From positions 35,579 through 99,578 of the forward strand of contig NZ_AMRJ01000013.1 of assembly GCF_000300995.1 (NCBI RefSeq): 64,000 nucleotides of DNA, written 5' to 3'. How positions within the stretch are numbered: position 1 is the first letter of the stretch; the number at the start of each line of letters is the position of its first letter. The stretch comes from Alcanivorax hongdengensis A-11-3. GTDB lineage: Bacteria > Pseudomonadota > Gammaproteobacteria > Pseudomonadales > Alcanivoracaceae. The translations under genes and the position numbers were made by a program. The notes under the pieces were generated by a model. That model was not told where the DNA came from. It saw only the letters and a list, made by a program, of their open reading frames with translations, and ran no database searches. Shown piece by piece: positions 16,371 through 24,915 of this stretch.

Positions 16371-16393
16371 GTAGGAGCTTGCTTGCAAGCGAA
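16371..16393 (+). repeat. REP unit (canonical)
   Basis: Single canonical copy with hairpin GCTTGC-TT-GCAAGC preceded by GTAGGA and followed by GAA, identical to the unit at 15127. Confidence 0.85.
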
Positions 16394-16608
16394 CCTCATC
16401 TTTCGCCGCCAGTCGGCTGCCATTGGAGCGAACTCCCATATCATGACAGTCTACCTACGATGTTCGCTTAACACTTGCTTTCTGGAATGCCCCGCTCCCG
16501 TTTACAGGAGCCAAGCTTGCGGAATCCGCCAGCCCCCTGACTGGGAAAGTCGGCAATAACACAGAAAATCAACCCAATACTGCAAAAAGGATCTCTCCCA
16601 TAACGGAC

Positions 16609-16632
16609 AAGGCCCCCTTAAAAGGGGGCCTT
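16609..16632 (-). terminator. Hairpin terminator downstream of pilA
   Basis: Arms AAGGCCCCCTT and AAGGGGGCCTT with a two-base loop form an 11-bp hairpin 48 bp after the pilA stop. The T-tract is short, so termination may be partial. Confidence 0.7.
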
Positions 16633-16679
16633 GCATGGCAATCCTAGCTCACGGAAAACCCGCAAGGATTAACTAACCA

Positions 16680-17156
16680 TTACGGACGACAAGCAGTCGG
16701 CAGATACTTGGAGGGAACGTCAGTAGCGTCAGCACCAACAACTGTGGTGCTACTACTCGGTGCAGCTCCATAACCACATACCCATGCAATGTCCCCATTT
16801 GCAGAAGTCGCAGGACGAATAGTCAGGATTTTACCAGCAAGATTTGCAGCATTAGCCTTGTTGCCATAGGTCACAGTCAACACACCGCCAGCAGAAGTGA
16901 TGCTCGATACATAGGAGCCTTCTACAGTGTTAGTAATTCCCAAAGCAGCGTTATCAGCCGGCCATGCACCACGATCAGAATAATATTCGGCAATGCTGGT
17001 TTTCAAACCATCAGCAAGCGTCGGGCCTTCTGACGCTTGAGAGCGAATGGTGTAGTCTTGGTAAGCAGGAATAGCAACAGCCGCCAGAATACCGATAATG
17101 GCAACCACGATCATCAGTTCGATAAGGGTGAAACCCTGTTGCATTTGCTTCTTCAT
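16680..17156 (-). CDS. pilA: Type IV major pilin PilA
   Basis: This 158-residue type IVa prepilin has a short leader MKKQMQQG, cleavage before Phe, Glu5 of the mature protein (FTLIE) and the hydrophobic helix [20 protein letters not shown]. Two C-terminal cysteines (WVCGYG...YLPTACRP) would close the D-loop disulfide. PilD would cleave and N-methylate it. Start 17156 has GGAGAG upstream; the longer frame to 17261 is not used because it would bury the leader. It is divergent from pilBCD. A sigma-54 type promoter with upstream TGTC boxes suggests PilSR control. Confidence 0.96.
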   Translation of the reverse strand: MKKQMQQGFTLIELMIVVAIIGILAAVAIPAYQDYTIRSQASEGPTLADGLKTSIAEYYSDRGAWPADNAALGITNTVEGSYVSSITSAGGVLTVTYGNKANAANLAGKILTIRPATSANGDIAWVCGYGAAPSSSTTVVGADATDVPSKYLPTACRP

Positions 17157-17224
17157 ATTTTCTCTCCAAACCATTGGCAAATTTTGCTGGAGCCCACCCC
17201 CGGCGAGCTTCTGGCCCTGACTAA

Positions 17225-17240
17225 TGCACAGAGCGGGCCA
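17225..17240 (-). promoter_or_regulatory. pilA: Candidate sigma-54 promoter of pilA
   Basis: On the minus strand TGGCCCG-CTCT-GTGCA keeps the GG and GC dinucleotides exactly ten bases apart and matches TGGCACG-N4-TTGCA at all but two positions. Transcription would start near 17213, giving a leader of about 57 nt. pilA of Pseudomonas is RpoN-dependent. Confidence 0.65.
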
Positions 17241-17331
17241 ACTTTTTACCAACACAGCCAAACCGCCGTCTGGTCTGCATATGGCACTTTACGCTTAGCC
17301 CCATAGAACCCTATCGTCACTCACGACCAGT

Positions 17332-17397
17332 GACACAAAGCGTCAGCCAGTGACACTTTTGGGCGACCGCAAAGCAAAAACTGACAACTCGCGACAC
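17332..17397 (-). promoter_or_regulatory. Tandem TGTC boxes, candidate PilR sites
   Basis: Minus-strand GTGTC occurs at 17336-17332, 17356-17352 and 17397-17393, with TTGTC at 17387-17383. Two copies share a 10-bp GTGTCACTGG. They lie 90-160 bp upstream of the sigma-54 motif, where an enhancer-binding protein would bind. PilR of P. aeruginosa is remembered to bind (C/G)TGTC repeats. The whole divergent spacer 17157-17552 is otherwise gene-free. Confidence 0.55.
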
Positions 17398-17552
17398 CCG
17401 TATTGCATCAACAAACAAGAATAAGCCTCAGCTTTACCCGACAACGGCCTGATTTTGCGACATTCGGCCTTCCCAGCTCCGCCATCAACCGGTATGTTAA
17501 GAATAAAGTGTTGGGCAAACCGACCACTCTAAGCAATAACAAGCAGGTTGCC

Positions 17553-19262
17553 ATGACTACCCAAACCGCCTCTCTCAGTGGCTTGCCTCGCCGCCTGGTT
17601 CAGGATGGACTTTTATCCCCGGAAGGCGCTCAGCAGGCCCTACAGACAGCTCGACAGGAAAAGACCAGCCTGGTTTTTCAGTTGGTCAATACGGCCAAGG
17701 TGCCAGCCAAAGCCGTAGCCAGTGCGGTAGCGGAAGAGTTTGGCGACCCGATACTGGATCTCAATGCTTTCCAGCGAGATAGCCTGGTTAAGGATATTGT
17801 CGACCCCAAGCTGATCACCAAGCACCATGTTCTCCCCCTGTTTCGTCGAGGAAGCCGGCTATTCATCGCCGTTTCCGACCCCACCAATTTGTCCGCCCTG
17901 GAGGAGATACGGTTCAACACAGGATTGAACATTGAAACGGTGGTGGTCGAGGAAGACAAACTGGTTCAGTGGATAGCACATCAGGAATCCGAAGCTGAAG
18001 ACAGTGCCTTTGATGATCTGGACGACGACCTGGACGATCTGGACGTCAGCGCCGCGGAAGAAAACAAAACTGACGAAACCAAATCCGGCGCCGACGACGC
18101 CCCCATTGTCCGCTTCGTTAACAAGCTGCTGCTTGATGCCATCAAGGGCGGCGCGTCAGACCTTCATTTCGAGCCCTACGAAAAGAGTTACCGGGTTCGC
18201 TTTCGCCAGGATGGCATTCTACAAAGTGTAAGCAAACCGCCGGTCAATATCGCCAGCAAACTTTCCGCACGGTTAAAGGTCATGGCACGGCTGGACATTT
18301 CCGAACGCCGGGTTCCCCAGGATGGGCGCATCAAGCTGAAAATCTCCAAAACTCGTGCCATCGATTTCCGCGTTAACACCTGCCCTACACTGTTTGGCGA
18401 AAAGATCGTGCTACGGATTCTTGACCCGGAATCCGCCAAGATGGGTATTGAAGCGCTGGGCTATGAAGATATTCAAAAGCAGATGTACCTGGACGCGCTA
18501 CACAAGCCACAGGGCATGATTCTGGTTACCGGCCCCACGGGCTCGGGTAAAACCGTTTCACTCTATACCGGTGTCAACATTCTCAACACCCCGGAGCGAA
18601 ACATCTCCACTGCGGAAGACCCGGTGGAAATCAACCTGGAAGGCATCAACCAGGTCAATGTGAACCCCAAGCAGGGCATGGATTTCTCCTCCGCCCTACG
18701 CGCCTTTCTGCGTCAGGATCCGGATGTCATTCTGGTGGGGGAGATTCGGGACCTGGAAACCGCCAGTATTGCAGTGAAAGCCGCTCAAACCGGTCATATG
18801 GTGCTTTCGACCCTCCATACAAACAGTGCCCCGGAGACCCTGACCCGGCTACGAAATATGGGGGTGCCGTCTTTCAATATTGCTACCTCCGTTGTCTTGA
18901 TTATCGCACAGCGGCTCGCCCGGCGACTTTGTGAGCATTGCAAAACGGAAATGGACATCCCTAAACAATCGTTACTTGAGATGGGCTTCACTGAAGAAGA
19001 TGTGGCAACCGGATTTACTGTCTATGGCCCTGAGGGATGTGACAAGTGCAAAGGGGGCTACAAGGGGCGTGTCGGGGTCTACGAAGTGGTCAAGATCACT
19101 GACGGCATCGCCCGAATCATCATGGAGGAAGGTAACTCCATCCAGATCGCTGATCAGTGCCGCAAAGAGGGATTCAATGACCTGCATCGCTCCGGCCTGG
19201 TCAAAGTCATGCAAGGTGTGACAAGTCTGGAAGAAATCAACCGTGTCACCAGCGGGCATTAA
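17553..19262 (+). CDS. pilB: Type IV pilus extension ATPase PilB
   Basis: The 569-residue secretion ATPase powers pilin polymerisation. An N-terminal MshEN domain (about 1-150) is followed by an acidic linker (DDLDDDLDDLD), the N2 domain and the RecA-like core with Walker A GPTGSGKT (near residue 327), an Asp box and Walker B DPDVILVGEIRD. The tetracysteine zinc site reads CEHC...CDKC. The start at 17553 gives the family N-terminus MTTQTASLSGLPRRLV; 50 further in-frame codons upstream run through the regulatory region and are not believed. First gene of pilBCD. Confidence 0.96.
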   Translation: MTTQTASLSGLPRRLVQDGLLSPEGAQQALQTARQEKTSLVFQLVNTAKVPAKAVASAVAEEFGDPILDLNAFQRDSLVKDIVDPKLITKHHVLPLFRRGSRLFIAVSDPTNLSALEEIRFNTGLNIETVVVEEDKLVQWIAHQESEAEDSAFDDLDDDLDDLDVSAAEENKTDETKSGADDAPIVRFVNKLLLDAIKGGASDLHFEPYEKSYRVRFRQDGILQSVSKPPVNIASKLSARLKVMARLDISERRVPQDGRIKLKISKTRAIDFRVNTCPTLFGEKIVLRILDPESAKMGIEALGYEDIQKQMYLDALHKPQGMILVTGPTGSGKTVSLYTGVNILNTPERNISTAEDPVEINLEGINQVNVNPKQGMDFSSALRAFLRQDPDVILVGEIRDLETASIAVKAAQTGHMVLSTLHTNSAPETLTRLRNMGVPSFNIATSVVLIIAQRLARRLCEHCKTEMDIPKQSLLEMGFTEEDVATGFTVYGPEGCDKCKGGYKGRVGVYEVVKITDGIARIIMEEGNSIQIADQCRKEGFNDLHRSGLVKVMQGVTSLEEINRVTSGH

Positions 19263-19264
19263 CT

Positions 19265-20488
19265 ATGGCTAAAGCAGCAACACAACAAAAAAGTGCCACC
19301 TTTGTTTACGAAGGCGTAGACCGTCGCGGCGTAAAGGTAAAGGGGGAAGTGAGCGGCAAAGGGCCGGCTCTGGTTCGTGCCGAACTTCGCAAGCAGGGCA
19401 TCAATGCCAAGAAGGTGGTAAAGAAGCGCGAGATCAACATTGGCGGCAAGAAGAAGATCAAGCCAATGGACATTGCCATCTTTACTCGCCAGATGGCCAC
19501 CATGATGAAGGCCGGCGTCCCCCTCGTACAGGCTTTTGAAATTGTTGCTGACGGGCTGGACAACCCATCCATGAAAGACCTAGTACTAAAGCTCAAGGTG
19601 GAAGTGGAAGGAGGTAACAATTTTGCCGGCGCCCTCAAGAAGCATCCTCTCTATTTTGATGATCTCTATTGCAGTCTGATTGACGCAGGGGAGCAGTCTG
19701 GAGCCCTGGAAACCATGCTGGATCGAGTGGCACTGTACAAAGAGAAAAGTGAAGCCCTGAAGCAAAAAATCAAGAAAGCATTAAAGTACCCAATTACCGT
19801 TATTATTGTCGCGGCGATTGTAACCGCAATCCTCTTGCTCAAGGTAGTCCCGGTATTTGAAGATCTATTCAAGGGTTTTGGCGCAGAGCTCCCCGCCTTT
19901 ACACAATTTGTTATAGGTCTTTCAAACTCACTGCAAAACAACTTTCTGTATATATTAGCAGGCATCATTGTATTAGGCGTCGGACTATCTGAAGCAAGGA
20001 GACGTTCCGAAGCATTCAGAGATACACTCGACAGGCTAATGCTAAGGTTACCCCTTGTGGGTGATCTAACATTTAAAGCGACAGTAGCGCGCTATGCACG
20101 GACTCTTGCCACCACTTTTGCAGCTGGCGTCCCATTGGTTGAAGCACTTGACGCTTGCGCGGGTGCAACCGGCAATGTGGTTTATCGCAGAGCGGTTCTG
20201 CGTATCAAGGAAGATGTATCCACAGGTCAGCAACTGCAATTTGCCATGCGGGCAACGGGTGTTTTTCCTGCCATGGCACTCCAGATGACCGCCATTGGCG
20301 AAGAATCCGGTGCCCTTGATGCCATGCTGGAAAAAGTGGCTATCTATTACGAAGATGAGGTCGACAACGCCGTGGACGGCCTTACCAGTATGATGGAGCC
20401 GCTTATCATGAGTGTACTTGGCGTATTGATTGGCGGTCTGATCGTTGCCATGTATCTGCCAATCTTCCAGCTGGGAAGCGTCGTTTAG
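19265..20488 (+). CDS. pilC: Type IV pilus inner-membrane platform protein PilC
   Basis: The 407-residue GspF/PilC-family protein has two cytoplasmic helical repeats and three membrane helices (around residues 178-203, 225-247 and 378-400). Repeat motifs FTRQMATMMKAGVPLVQAFEI and YARTLATTFAAGVPLVEALDA mark the duplicated domain, and each is followed by a GEQSGALE/GEESGALD segment. It forms the assembly platform beneath the pilus and couples to PilB. It starts two bases after the pilB stop and ends one base before pilD. Confidence 0.96.
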   Translation: MAKAATQQKSATFVYEGVDRRGVKVKGEVSGKGPALVRAELRKQGINAKKVVKKREINIGGKKKIKPMDIAIFTRQMATMMKAGVPLVQAFEIVADGLDNPSMKDLVLKLKVEVEGGNNFAGALKKHPLYFDDLYCSLIDAGEQSGALETMLDRVALYKEKSEALKQKIKKALKYPITVIIVAAIVTAILLLKVVPVFEDLFKGFGAELPAFTQFVIGLSNSLQNNFLYILAGIIVLGVGLSEARRRSEAFRDTLDRLMLRLPLVGDLTFKATVARYARTLATTFAAGVPLVEALDACAGATGNVVYRRAVLRIKEDVSTGQQLQFAMRATGVFPAMALQMTAIGEESGALDAMLEKVAIYYEDEVDNAVDGLTSMMEPLIMSVLGVLIGGLIVAMYLPIFQLGSVV

Positions 20489-20489
20489 C

Positions 20490-21368
20490 ATGCAACCTTT
20501 TTTCCCCGATGTTTTGTCACAGCCGGCGGTACTTGTCTCTGTCATAACAATTCTGGGTTTATTAGTAGGCAGCTTCCTCAATGTGGTAGTCCATCGCCTG
20601 CCCTTGATGATGGAGCGCGCCTGGAAACAGGAAGCCCGTGAATTACTGGAGCTTGAGAGCACCGAAGCGCTTACGGTATTCAACCTGGTTGTACCCCGCT
20701 CGCGCTGCCCGCACTGTGACCACCAGATTCGTTCCTGGGAGAACATCCCCGTGGTCAGCTGGCTGGCGCTGCGTGGCAAGTGCAGCCACTGCAAGAACCC
20801 GATCAGCAAGCGCTACCCGACGGTTGAAATCATCAGTGGCATACTGTCCGGCCTGTGCGCCTGGCATTTCGGTTATGGGCCATGGCTGGCCTTTACACTG
20901 TTTGCTACCTGGATCCTGCTGGCGGCAGCGTTGATCGACTTCGACACCTCACTGCTCCCCGATAGCCTGAATTATCTTCTGCTGTGGGCAGGCCTGCTGG
21001 CAGCGGTCATCGGCATCTCCCCCGTTGGCCTACAGGATGCCGTGATCGGTGCCATGGCCGGTTATCTATCACTATGGAGCATCTACTGGCTGTTCAAGCT
21101 GCTGACCGGCAAGGAAGGCATGGGCTATGGCGATTTCAAACTGCTTGCCGCCCTGGGCGCCTGGGTGGGCTGGCAGTATCTCCCCTTGATCATCCTGCTA
21201 TCGTCGGTGGTTGGTCTGGTGTTTGCCATCATCATGATGGTTAGTGGCAGCGTAAAGCGCGACCAGGGCATCCCCTTTGGCCCCTATCTGGCCACCGCTG
21301 GCTGGATTGCCCTTCTCTGGGGGGAAACCATCGTCAGTTCCTATCTGGGGCTGTTTAAGCTCAGTTGA
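20490..21368 (+). CDS. pilD: Prepilin peptidase / N-methyltransferase PilD
   Basis: The 292-residue bifunctional membrane enzyme cleaves type IV prepilin leaders and methylates the new N-terminus. The cytoplasmic methyltransferase domain has the tetracysteine zinc motif (CPHC...CSHC). The two catalytic aspartates of the aspartyl protease are in ALIDFDTSLLPD and GYGDFKLL. About seven to eight membrane helices are predicted. The start at 20490 directly follows the pilC stop; the upstream ATG at 20445 lies within pilC. An imperfect inverted-repeat pair lies immediately downstream. Confidence 0.96.
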   Translation: MQPFFPDVLSQPAVLVSVITILGLLVGSFLNVVVHRLPLMMERAWKQEARELLELESTEALTVFNLVVPRSRCPHCDHQIRSWENIPVVSWLALRGKCSHCKNPISKRYPTVEIISGILSGLCAWHFGYGPWLAFTLFATWILLAAALIDFDTSLLPDSLNYLLLWAGLLAAVIGISPVGLQDAVIGAMAGYLSLWSIYWLFKLLTGKEGMGYGDFKLLAALGAWVGWQYLPLIILLSSVVGLVFAIIMMVSGSVKRDQGIPFGPYLATAGWIALLWGETIVSSYLGLFKLS

Positions 21369-21458
21369 CCGTGGACAATTGATAATTGACAGCCAAAAGC
21401 AAAACCTAACTTGGACGGGTTTGAGCTTTCGCTGTCAACTATTCACTATCAACGGTCA
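21366..21458. repeat. Imperfect inverted repeat downstream of pilD
   Basis: Arms of 28 bp (21366-21393 and 21431-21458) match at 22 positions; both end in TTGACAGC when read inward and begin TGACCGT. The 37-bp centre is unremarkable. The core CAATTGATAATTGA resembles the pair near rsmI. The left arm overlaps the pilD stop codon. Confidence 0.7.
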
Positions 21459-21514
21459 GCACTTCCCCCAATAGGCTATGGCATCAAAGCCTGTGTTGAA
21501 TTCGGAGTTCCTTC

Positions 21515-22108
21515 ATGTACGTAGTAGGCCTGACCGGCGGCATTGGCAGCGGCAAGACCGCCGCCACGGATTATCTGGCCCAGCAGGGCATTACCATTGT
21601 CGATGCGGACCTGGCGTCCCGGGTGGTGGTAGAGCCGGGCCAGCCGGCGCTGGCCGCCATCGCCGATCATTTCGGCAAAGGCGTGATCGCCGAAGATGGC
21701 TCGCTGGACCGGCGCGCATTACGCGAGATCGTATTCGCCGATGCCGACGCACTGAAAGTGCTGGAGGGCATTACCCACCCGGCCATCGGCGATGAGCTGC
21801 ACCGCCAGATTCGGGCCAGTCACTCCCCCTACACTATTCTGGTATCGCCGCTACTGCTGGAAACCAGTCAGAAGGATCTGGTCGATCGCATCCTGGTCAT
21901 TGATGCCCCCGCCACATTACAGGTGGAGCGAACCATGGCCCGAGATCACGTGCCGGAAGCCCAGGTGGCCGCAATCATGAAAGCCCAGATGCAACGGGAT
22001 AGGCGTCTGGACCAGGCGGATGATGTGGTGGAAAACCACGGCAGTCTGGAGCAGTTTCACCAGCAACTGGATCGTCTGCATCGCTTTTATCTGGAGCAGG
22101 CACAATGA
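21515..22108 (+). CDS. coaE: Dephospho-CoA kinase
   Basis: The 197-residue P-loop kinase catalyses the last step of CoA synthesis, phosphorylating the 3'-hydroxyl of dephospho-CoA. The N-terminus [21 protein letters not shown] carries Walker [10 protein letters not shown], the [14 protein letters not shown] segment, SPLLLETS and [16 protein letters not shown] follow the CoaE pattern. Its stop overlaps the yacG start (ATGA). The pilBCD-coaE-yacG order is standard in Pseudomonas-like genomes. Confidence 0.96.
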   Translation: MYVVGLTGGIGSGKTAATDYLAQQGITIVDADLASRVVVEPGQPALAAIADHFGKGVIAEDGSLDRRALREIVFADADALKVLEGITHPAIGDELHRQIRASHSPYTILVSPLLLETSQKDLVDRILVIDAPATLQVERTMARDHVPEAQVAAIMKAQMQRDRRLDQADDVVENHGSLEQFHQQLDRLHRFYLEQAQ

Positions 22109-22293
22109 GCAACGACAAGCCAACCCGAACCTACCCCTGCCCACAATGTCGCACGCTGACGCGATGGGACAACAACCCCTGGCGCCCGTTCTGCAGTGAA
22201 CGCTGCAAACTGATTGATCTGGGCGACTGGGCCTCGGAGCGACATGCCATTCCCGGCGACCCGGAAGCGCCCGGCGACGATTTTCAGGACTAG
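22105..22293 (+). CDS. yacG: DNA gyrase inhibitor YacG (zinc-binding)
   Basis: The 62-residue protein has a C-X2-C-X15-C-X3-C zinc site (CPQC...FCSERCK) followed by [10 protein letters not shown], the YacG signature. In E. coli YacG binds GyrB and inhibits DNA binding by gyrase. It overlaps coaE by four bases and is the last gene of the unit, ending three bases from the convergent mutT/thiE gene. Confidence 0.95.
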   Translation: MSNDKPTRTYPCPQCRTLTRWDNNPWRPFCSERCKLIDLGDWASERHAIPGDPEAPGDDFQD

Positions 22294-22296
22294 CGA

Positions 22297-23229
22297 CTAA
22301 GACCAGAATGCGCGGATGCCGGCCACGCCCACGGCCCCGTGTTCACGGGCCAGGGGCAGATGATCCGGCGTCAACCCACCCAGCGCGAAACAGGCCAGCG
22401 GCTGGCCAATCATCAGGGCAGCGGCCTGTGGCCAACCCAGTGGAGAGGCGCCGGGATGGCTGGGCGTTTTCTCTACCGGTGACACCATCGCCATATCCAG
22501 CGATAGCGAGACTATCTTTTCCATTTCCGCCCGGTCATGGCAGGCAGCAGAGACTACCCCGGCAAAATCCGGACGTTGGTCACAGCCCGCCAGCACCGCT
22601 GCGGGCAGATGCAACCCAAAGGCGCCCTCCTGTTGGGCAATCGCGGCATCCTCTTCGCTTACCATGCGCAGCCAGAACCGGATGCCATGATAACGACAAC
22701 AAGACGCAATCTCGGGCAAGGCCTCATGCTGGCTCCAGTGACGAAGATAAATACCGGTTTGGGTGGCATCCAGCTCACCGATGGCCTGCAATAACGACGT
22801 CAGTGACTGGTCCGGCGGCGCAATCGCCAGCGAAGGCGGCAGTGTCAGGGCCGTCACCACCGGCCGATTGGCCGCGGGAAAAGACAGCCCGGGTAATTCG
22901 CTGTTTTCAAACCAGGCCACAGGCTGCCCTTCCCTGCCATGGGGCTCACCCTGCCAGGCGAACACTTCACGAAAATGCAGTGTTACGTGCAGGTCTGAAT
23001 ACTGGTGGACGATGGTCATGAACGGGGCGGATTCTGATTGCTCCATGGCCAGTTCTTCATGCAGCTCGCGGGCCAGGGCGGCAGCCAGGGACTCGCCTGG
23101 CTCTACCTTGCCACCGGGGAATTCCCAGTGACCGCCCTGATGCTTGTCATCCGGGCGCTTGCCAAGACAAATGCGACCGTCCTTACCACGGATAATGGCG
23201 GCAACGACAATGATGGCGGGTGTAGTCAT
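22297..23229 (-). CDS. Nudix hydrolase fused to a thiamine-phosphate-synthase-like domain (MutT/ThiE fusion)
   Basis: This 310-residue protein starts with a MutT-like Nudix domain (about 1-130) with the box GGKVEPGESLAAALARELHEEL, expected to hydrolyse 8-oxo-dGTP. A second domain (about 150-310) resembles ThiE, with GIYLRHWSQ, FGLHLPAAVLAG, VSPVEKTPSHPGASPLGW and FALGGLTPDHLPLAREHGAVGVAGI. This fusion is common next to argJ in Pseudomonas-like genomes. Whether the second domain retains catalytic activity is unknown; the typical HLGQxD motif is altered to HLPAA, which argues against true thiamine synthesis. Confidence 0.9.
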   Translation of the reverse strand: MTTPAIIVVAAIIRGKDGRICLGKRPDDKHQGGHWEFPGGKVEPGESLAAALARELHEELAMEQSESAPFMTIVHQYSDLHVTLHFREVFAWQGEPHGREGQPVAWFENSELPGLSFPAANRPVVTALTLPPSLAIAPPDQSLTSLLQAIGELDATQTGIYLRHWSQHEALPEIASCCRYHGIRFWLRMVSEEDAAIAQQEGAFGLHLPAAVLAGCDQRPDFAGVVSAACHDRAEMEKIVSLSLDMAMVSPVEKTPSHPGASPLGWPQAAALMIGQPLACFALGGLTPDHLPLAREHGAVGVAGIRAFWS

Positions 23230-23244
23230 ATCACAACGCCTTTC

Positions 23245-23325
23245 GTAGGGCGGAAATTTGCAAAGAAAATCTCCGCCATGAAACGCCTGACCGGCGGAGA
23301 TCGGCTACGCCGATTTCCGCCCTGC
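23245..23325. repeat. Nested inverted repeat (GGCGGAAAT family)
   Basis: The outer arms GGGCGGAAAT (23248) and ATTTCCGCCC (ending 23322) enclose CTCCGCC/GGCGGAG. A near-perfect 13-bp hairpin, GGCGGAGATCGGC with loop TAC, lies at 23293-23321. It stands between mutT/thiE and argJ. A REP-like or terminator role is possible. Confidence 0.65.
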
Positions 23326-23350
23326 GCTTGTTCAGCCTGAATCACCTGGG

Positions 23351-23373
23351 TTCGCTTGCAAGCAAGCGCCAGC
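23351..23373 (-). repeat. REP unit (GCTTGC family)
   Basis: Inverse copy with hairpin GCTTGC-TT-GCAAGC and trailing GCGCC, 22 bp from the argJ stop codon. Confidence 0.8.
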
Positions 23374-23394
23374 ACGCGTTTATGTTGCGTTTAA

Positions 23395-24597
23395 TTAGGT
23401 GCGGTATTCGGCATTGATCTTCACATAGTCGTAGCTGAAGTCACAGGTCCACACCGTACATTGCCCATCACCGGCGCCCAGATCCGCACGAATAAGGATG
23501 TCTTGCTGTGCCATTACAGCCGCACCCTGTGCTTCCTGGTAGCCGTCAGCCACTCCGCCGTTTTCCACCAGAGCCACCTGATCCAGCCAGACGTTGACCC
23601 GGCTTACATCCAACTCGGCAATGGGGGCTCGACCAATGGCGGCCAGAATTCGCCCCCAGTTCGGATCGGAAGCAAAAAGGGCGGTTTTCACCAGGGGTGA
23701 ATGGGCAATGGTCTCCGCCACCACGCGAGCATCCGCGTCGCCGGCCGCCCCCTGCACCTGGATTTCCACAAACTTGGTCGCCCCTTCGCCATCGCGCACC
23801 AGCGCCTGGGCAAGCTCCACGAACACGTCCTCCAGCGCCTGGTAGAGCAGCGCATTCTGCTCGGTCAGTTCGGTGATCTCTGCCATCTCTGCCTGGGCGG
23901 TACTTACCAGCATGCAGGCATCATTGGTAGACGTATCGCCATCCACGGTGACGCGGTTGAAGGAGCAATCAGCAAGAGCTTTCACCCAACGGTCCAGCAA
24001 TGGCTGGGCAATGGGCGCATCGGTGGCGATAAAGCCCAGCATGGTGGCCATGTTCGGCTTGATCATGCCCGAGCCCTTGGCCATGCCGGTGACAGTAATC
24101 GGCACGCCATTGAGCTCCACCCGGCGACTGGTCACCTTGGGGCGGGTATCGGTGGTCATGATGCCTTCAGCCGCATTGCCCCACTGGTGGCCATCCAGTG
24201 CCGCAAGCGCCTTCGGCAGGCCCCGCTCAAAGGCAGTCAGCGGGAACTGTTCGCCGATAACGCCGGTGGAAAACGGCAGAATCTCGGCGGCCTCACAGCC
24301 AGCCTCCGCGGCCAGCAGATCACAGGTCGCCAGACAGTTGGCCATGCCCTTTTCACCGGTACCGGCATTGGCATAGCCGGTGTTGATCATCAGAAAACGG
24401 GGACGCGCCTTGCCCAGATGAGCCCTGGCAACCTGCACCGGCGCCGCACAAAAACGGTTAAGCGTGAAAACGCCACTGACGCGACTGCCCGGCGCCAGCT
24501 CCAGCACCACCAGGTCCTTGCGATTGGCCTTCTTGATACCCGCTTCCACGGCGGCAAGCCGCACGCCGGGAACCGGCAACCACTCTGTCTGTGTCAT
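23395..24597 (-). CDS. argJ: Bifunctional ornithine acetyltransferase / N-acetylglutamate synthase
   Basis: This roughly 400-residue ArgJ transfers the acetyl group from N-acetylornithine to glutamate in the arginine pathway. It self-cleaves before a threonine nucleophile, seen in KGSGMIKPNMATMLGF (Thr185). TDTRPK, DGDTSTNDA and DPNWGRILAAIG are family motifs. Start 24597 (MTQTEWLPVPGVRLAAVEAG) has AAGGAAAAG upstream; the extended frame to 24639 runs into a REP and is rejected. It is downstream of secA on the same strand, with a hairpin element in the 318-bp spacer. Confidence 0.96.
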   Translation of the reverse strand: MTQTEWLPVPGVRLAAVEAGIKKANRKDLVVLELAPGSRVSGVFTLNRFCAAPVQVARAHLGKARPRFLMINTGYANAGTGEKGMANCLATCDLLAAEAGCEAAEILPFSTGVIGEQFPLTAFERGLPKALAALDGHQWGNAAEGIMTTDTRPKVTSRRVELNGVPITVTGMAKGSGMIKPNMATMLGFIATDAPIAQPLLDRWVKALADCSFNRVTVDGDTSTNDACMLVSTAQAEMAEITELTEQNALLYQALEDVFVELAQALVRDGEGATKFVEIQVQGAAGDADARVVAETIAHSPLVKTALFASDPNWGRILAAIGRAPIAELDVSRVNVWLDQVALVENGGVADGYQEAQGAAVMAQQDILIRADLGAGDGQCTVWTCDFSYDYVKINAEYRT

Positions 24598-24620
24598 ATC
24601 TTTTCCTTTGCAACAACGAC

Positions 24621-24644
24621 GCGGGAGCTTGCCTTGCAAGCGAA
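24621..24644 (+). repeat. REP unit (GCTTGC family, 3-nt loop)
   Basis: Copy with arms GCTTGC and GCAAGC around CTT, followed by GAAAGGCC. It continues into the AAGGCCGGC hairpin that was split by the element at 24661-24858. Confidence 0.8.
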
Positions 24645-24660
24645 AGGCCGGCTTTTGCCG

Positions 24661-24858
24661 TAATGCTGTTCACTTAAGCTTTTAAGCCCCTCTCCCCTTG
24701 CGGGAGAGGGGTTGGGGAGAGGGGGACGTGACAGCCAGATCAATGGTAAGTCATTGAAATTTGCACGCACCCTCTCCCTGTCCCTCTCCCGCAAGGGGAG
24801 AGGGGACCTGCCTGAAAAGGGTTGAGCCAGATTTGCACCGCTTAAGTGAACAGCATTA
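24661..24858. mobile_element. MITE-like element with perfect TIRs, 11-bp target duplication and hairpin repeats F and G
   Basis: Perfect 19-bp terminal inverted repeats, TAATGCTGTTCACTTAAGC at 24661-24679 and its complement at 24840-24858, bound a 198-bp non-coding unit. GGCTTTTGCCG is present immediately outside both ends (24650-24660 and 24859-24869), an exact 11-bp direct repeat, which is the signature of transposition. Inside lie hairpin-tail copies F (hairpin 24687-24711) and G (hairpin 24782-24805), tails inward. Removing the element and one duplication restores a 9-bp hairpin (arm AAGGCCGGC, loop TTTT) in a REP. No transposase is encoded. It fills most of the 318-bp argJ-secA spacer (24598-24915). 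Confidence 0.85.
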
Positions 24859-24915
24859 GGCTTTTGCCGGCCTTGTCTCACTCTTTACGCTTTCGCGGGC
24901 AGCCCCGCTTCACTA

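Larger units (their letters stand above)
16078..16679. other. Gene-free spacer nadC-pilA with REP hairpins
   Basis: This 602-bp spacer has no plausible gene. It holds a REP pair at 16144-16198, one REP at 16371-16393 and the pilA terminator at 16609-16632. The short open frames here lack ribosome sites and read through the repeats. Confidence 0.75.

Noticed and set aside
16128..16439. Short minus-strand frames in the nadC-pilA spacer
   Set aside because: They read through REP hairpins and have no ribosome sites or similarity to known proteins.
17403..17552. N-terminal extension of PilB by 50 codons
   Set aside because: It would cross the pilA upstream control boxes and does not match PilB N-termini; ATG 17553 gives the family start.
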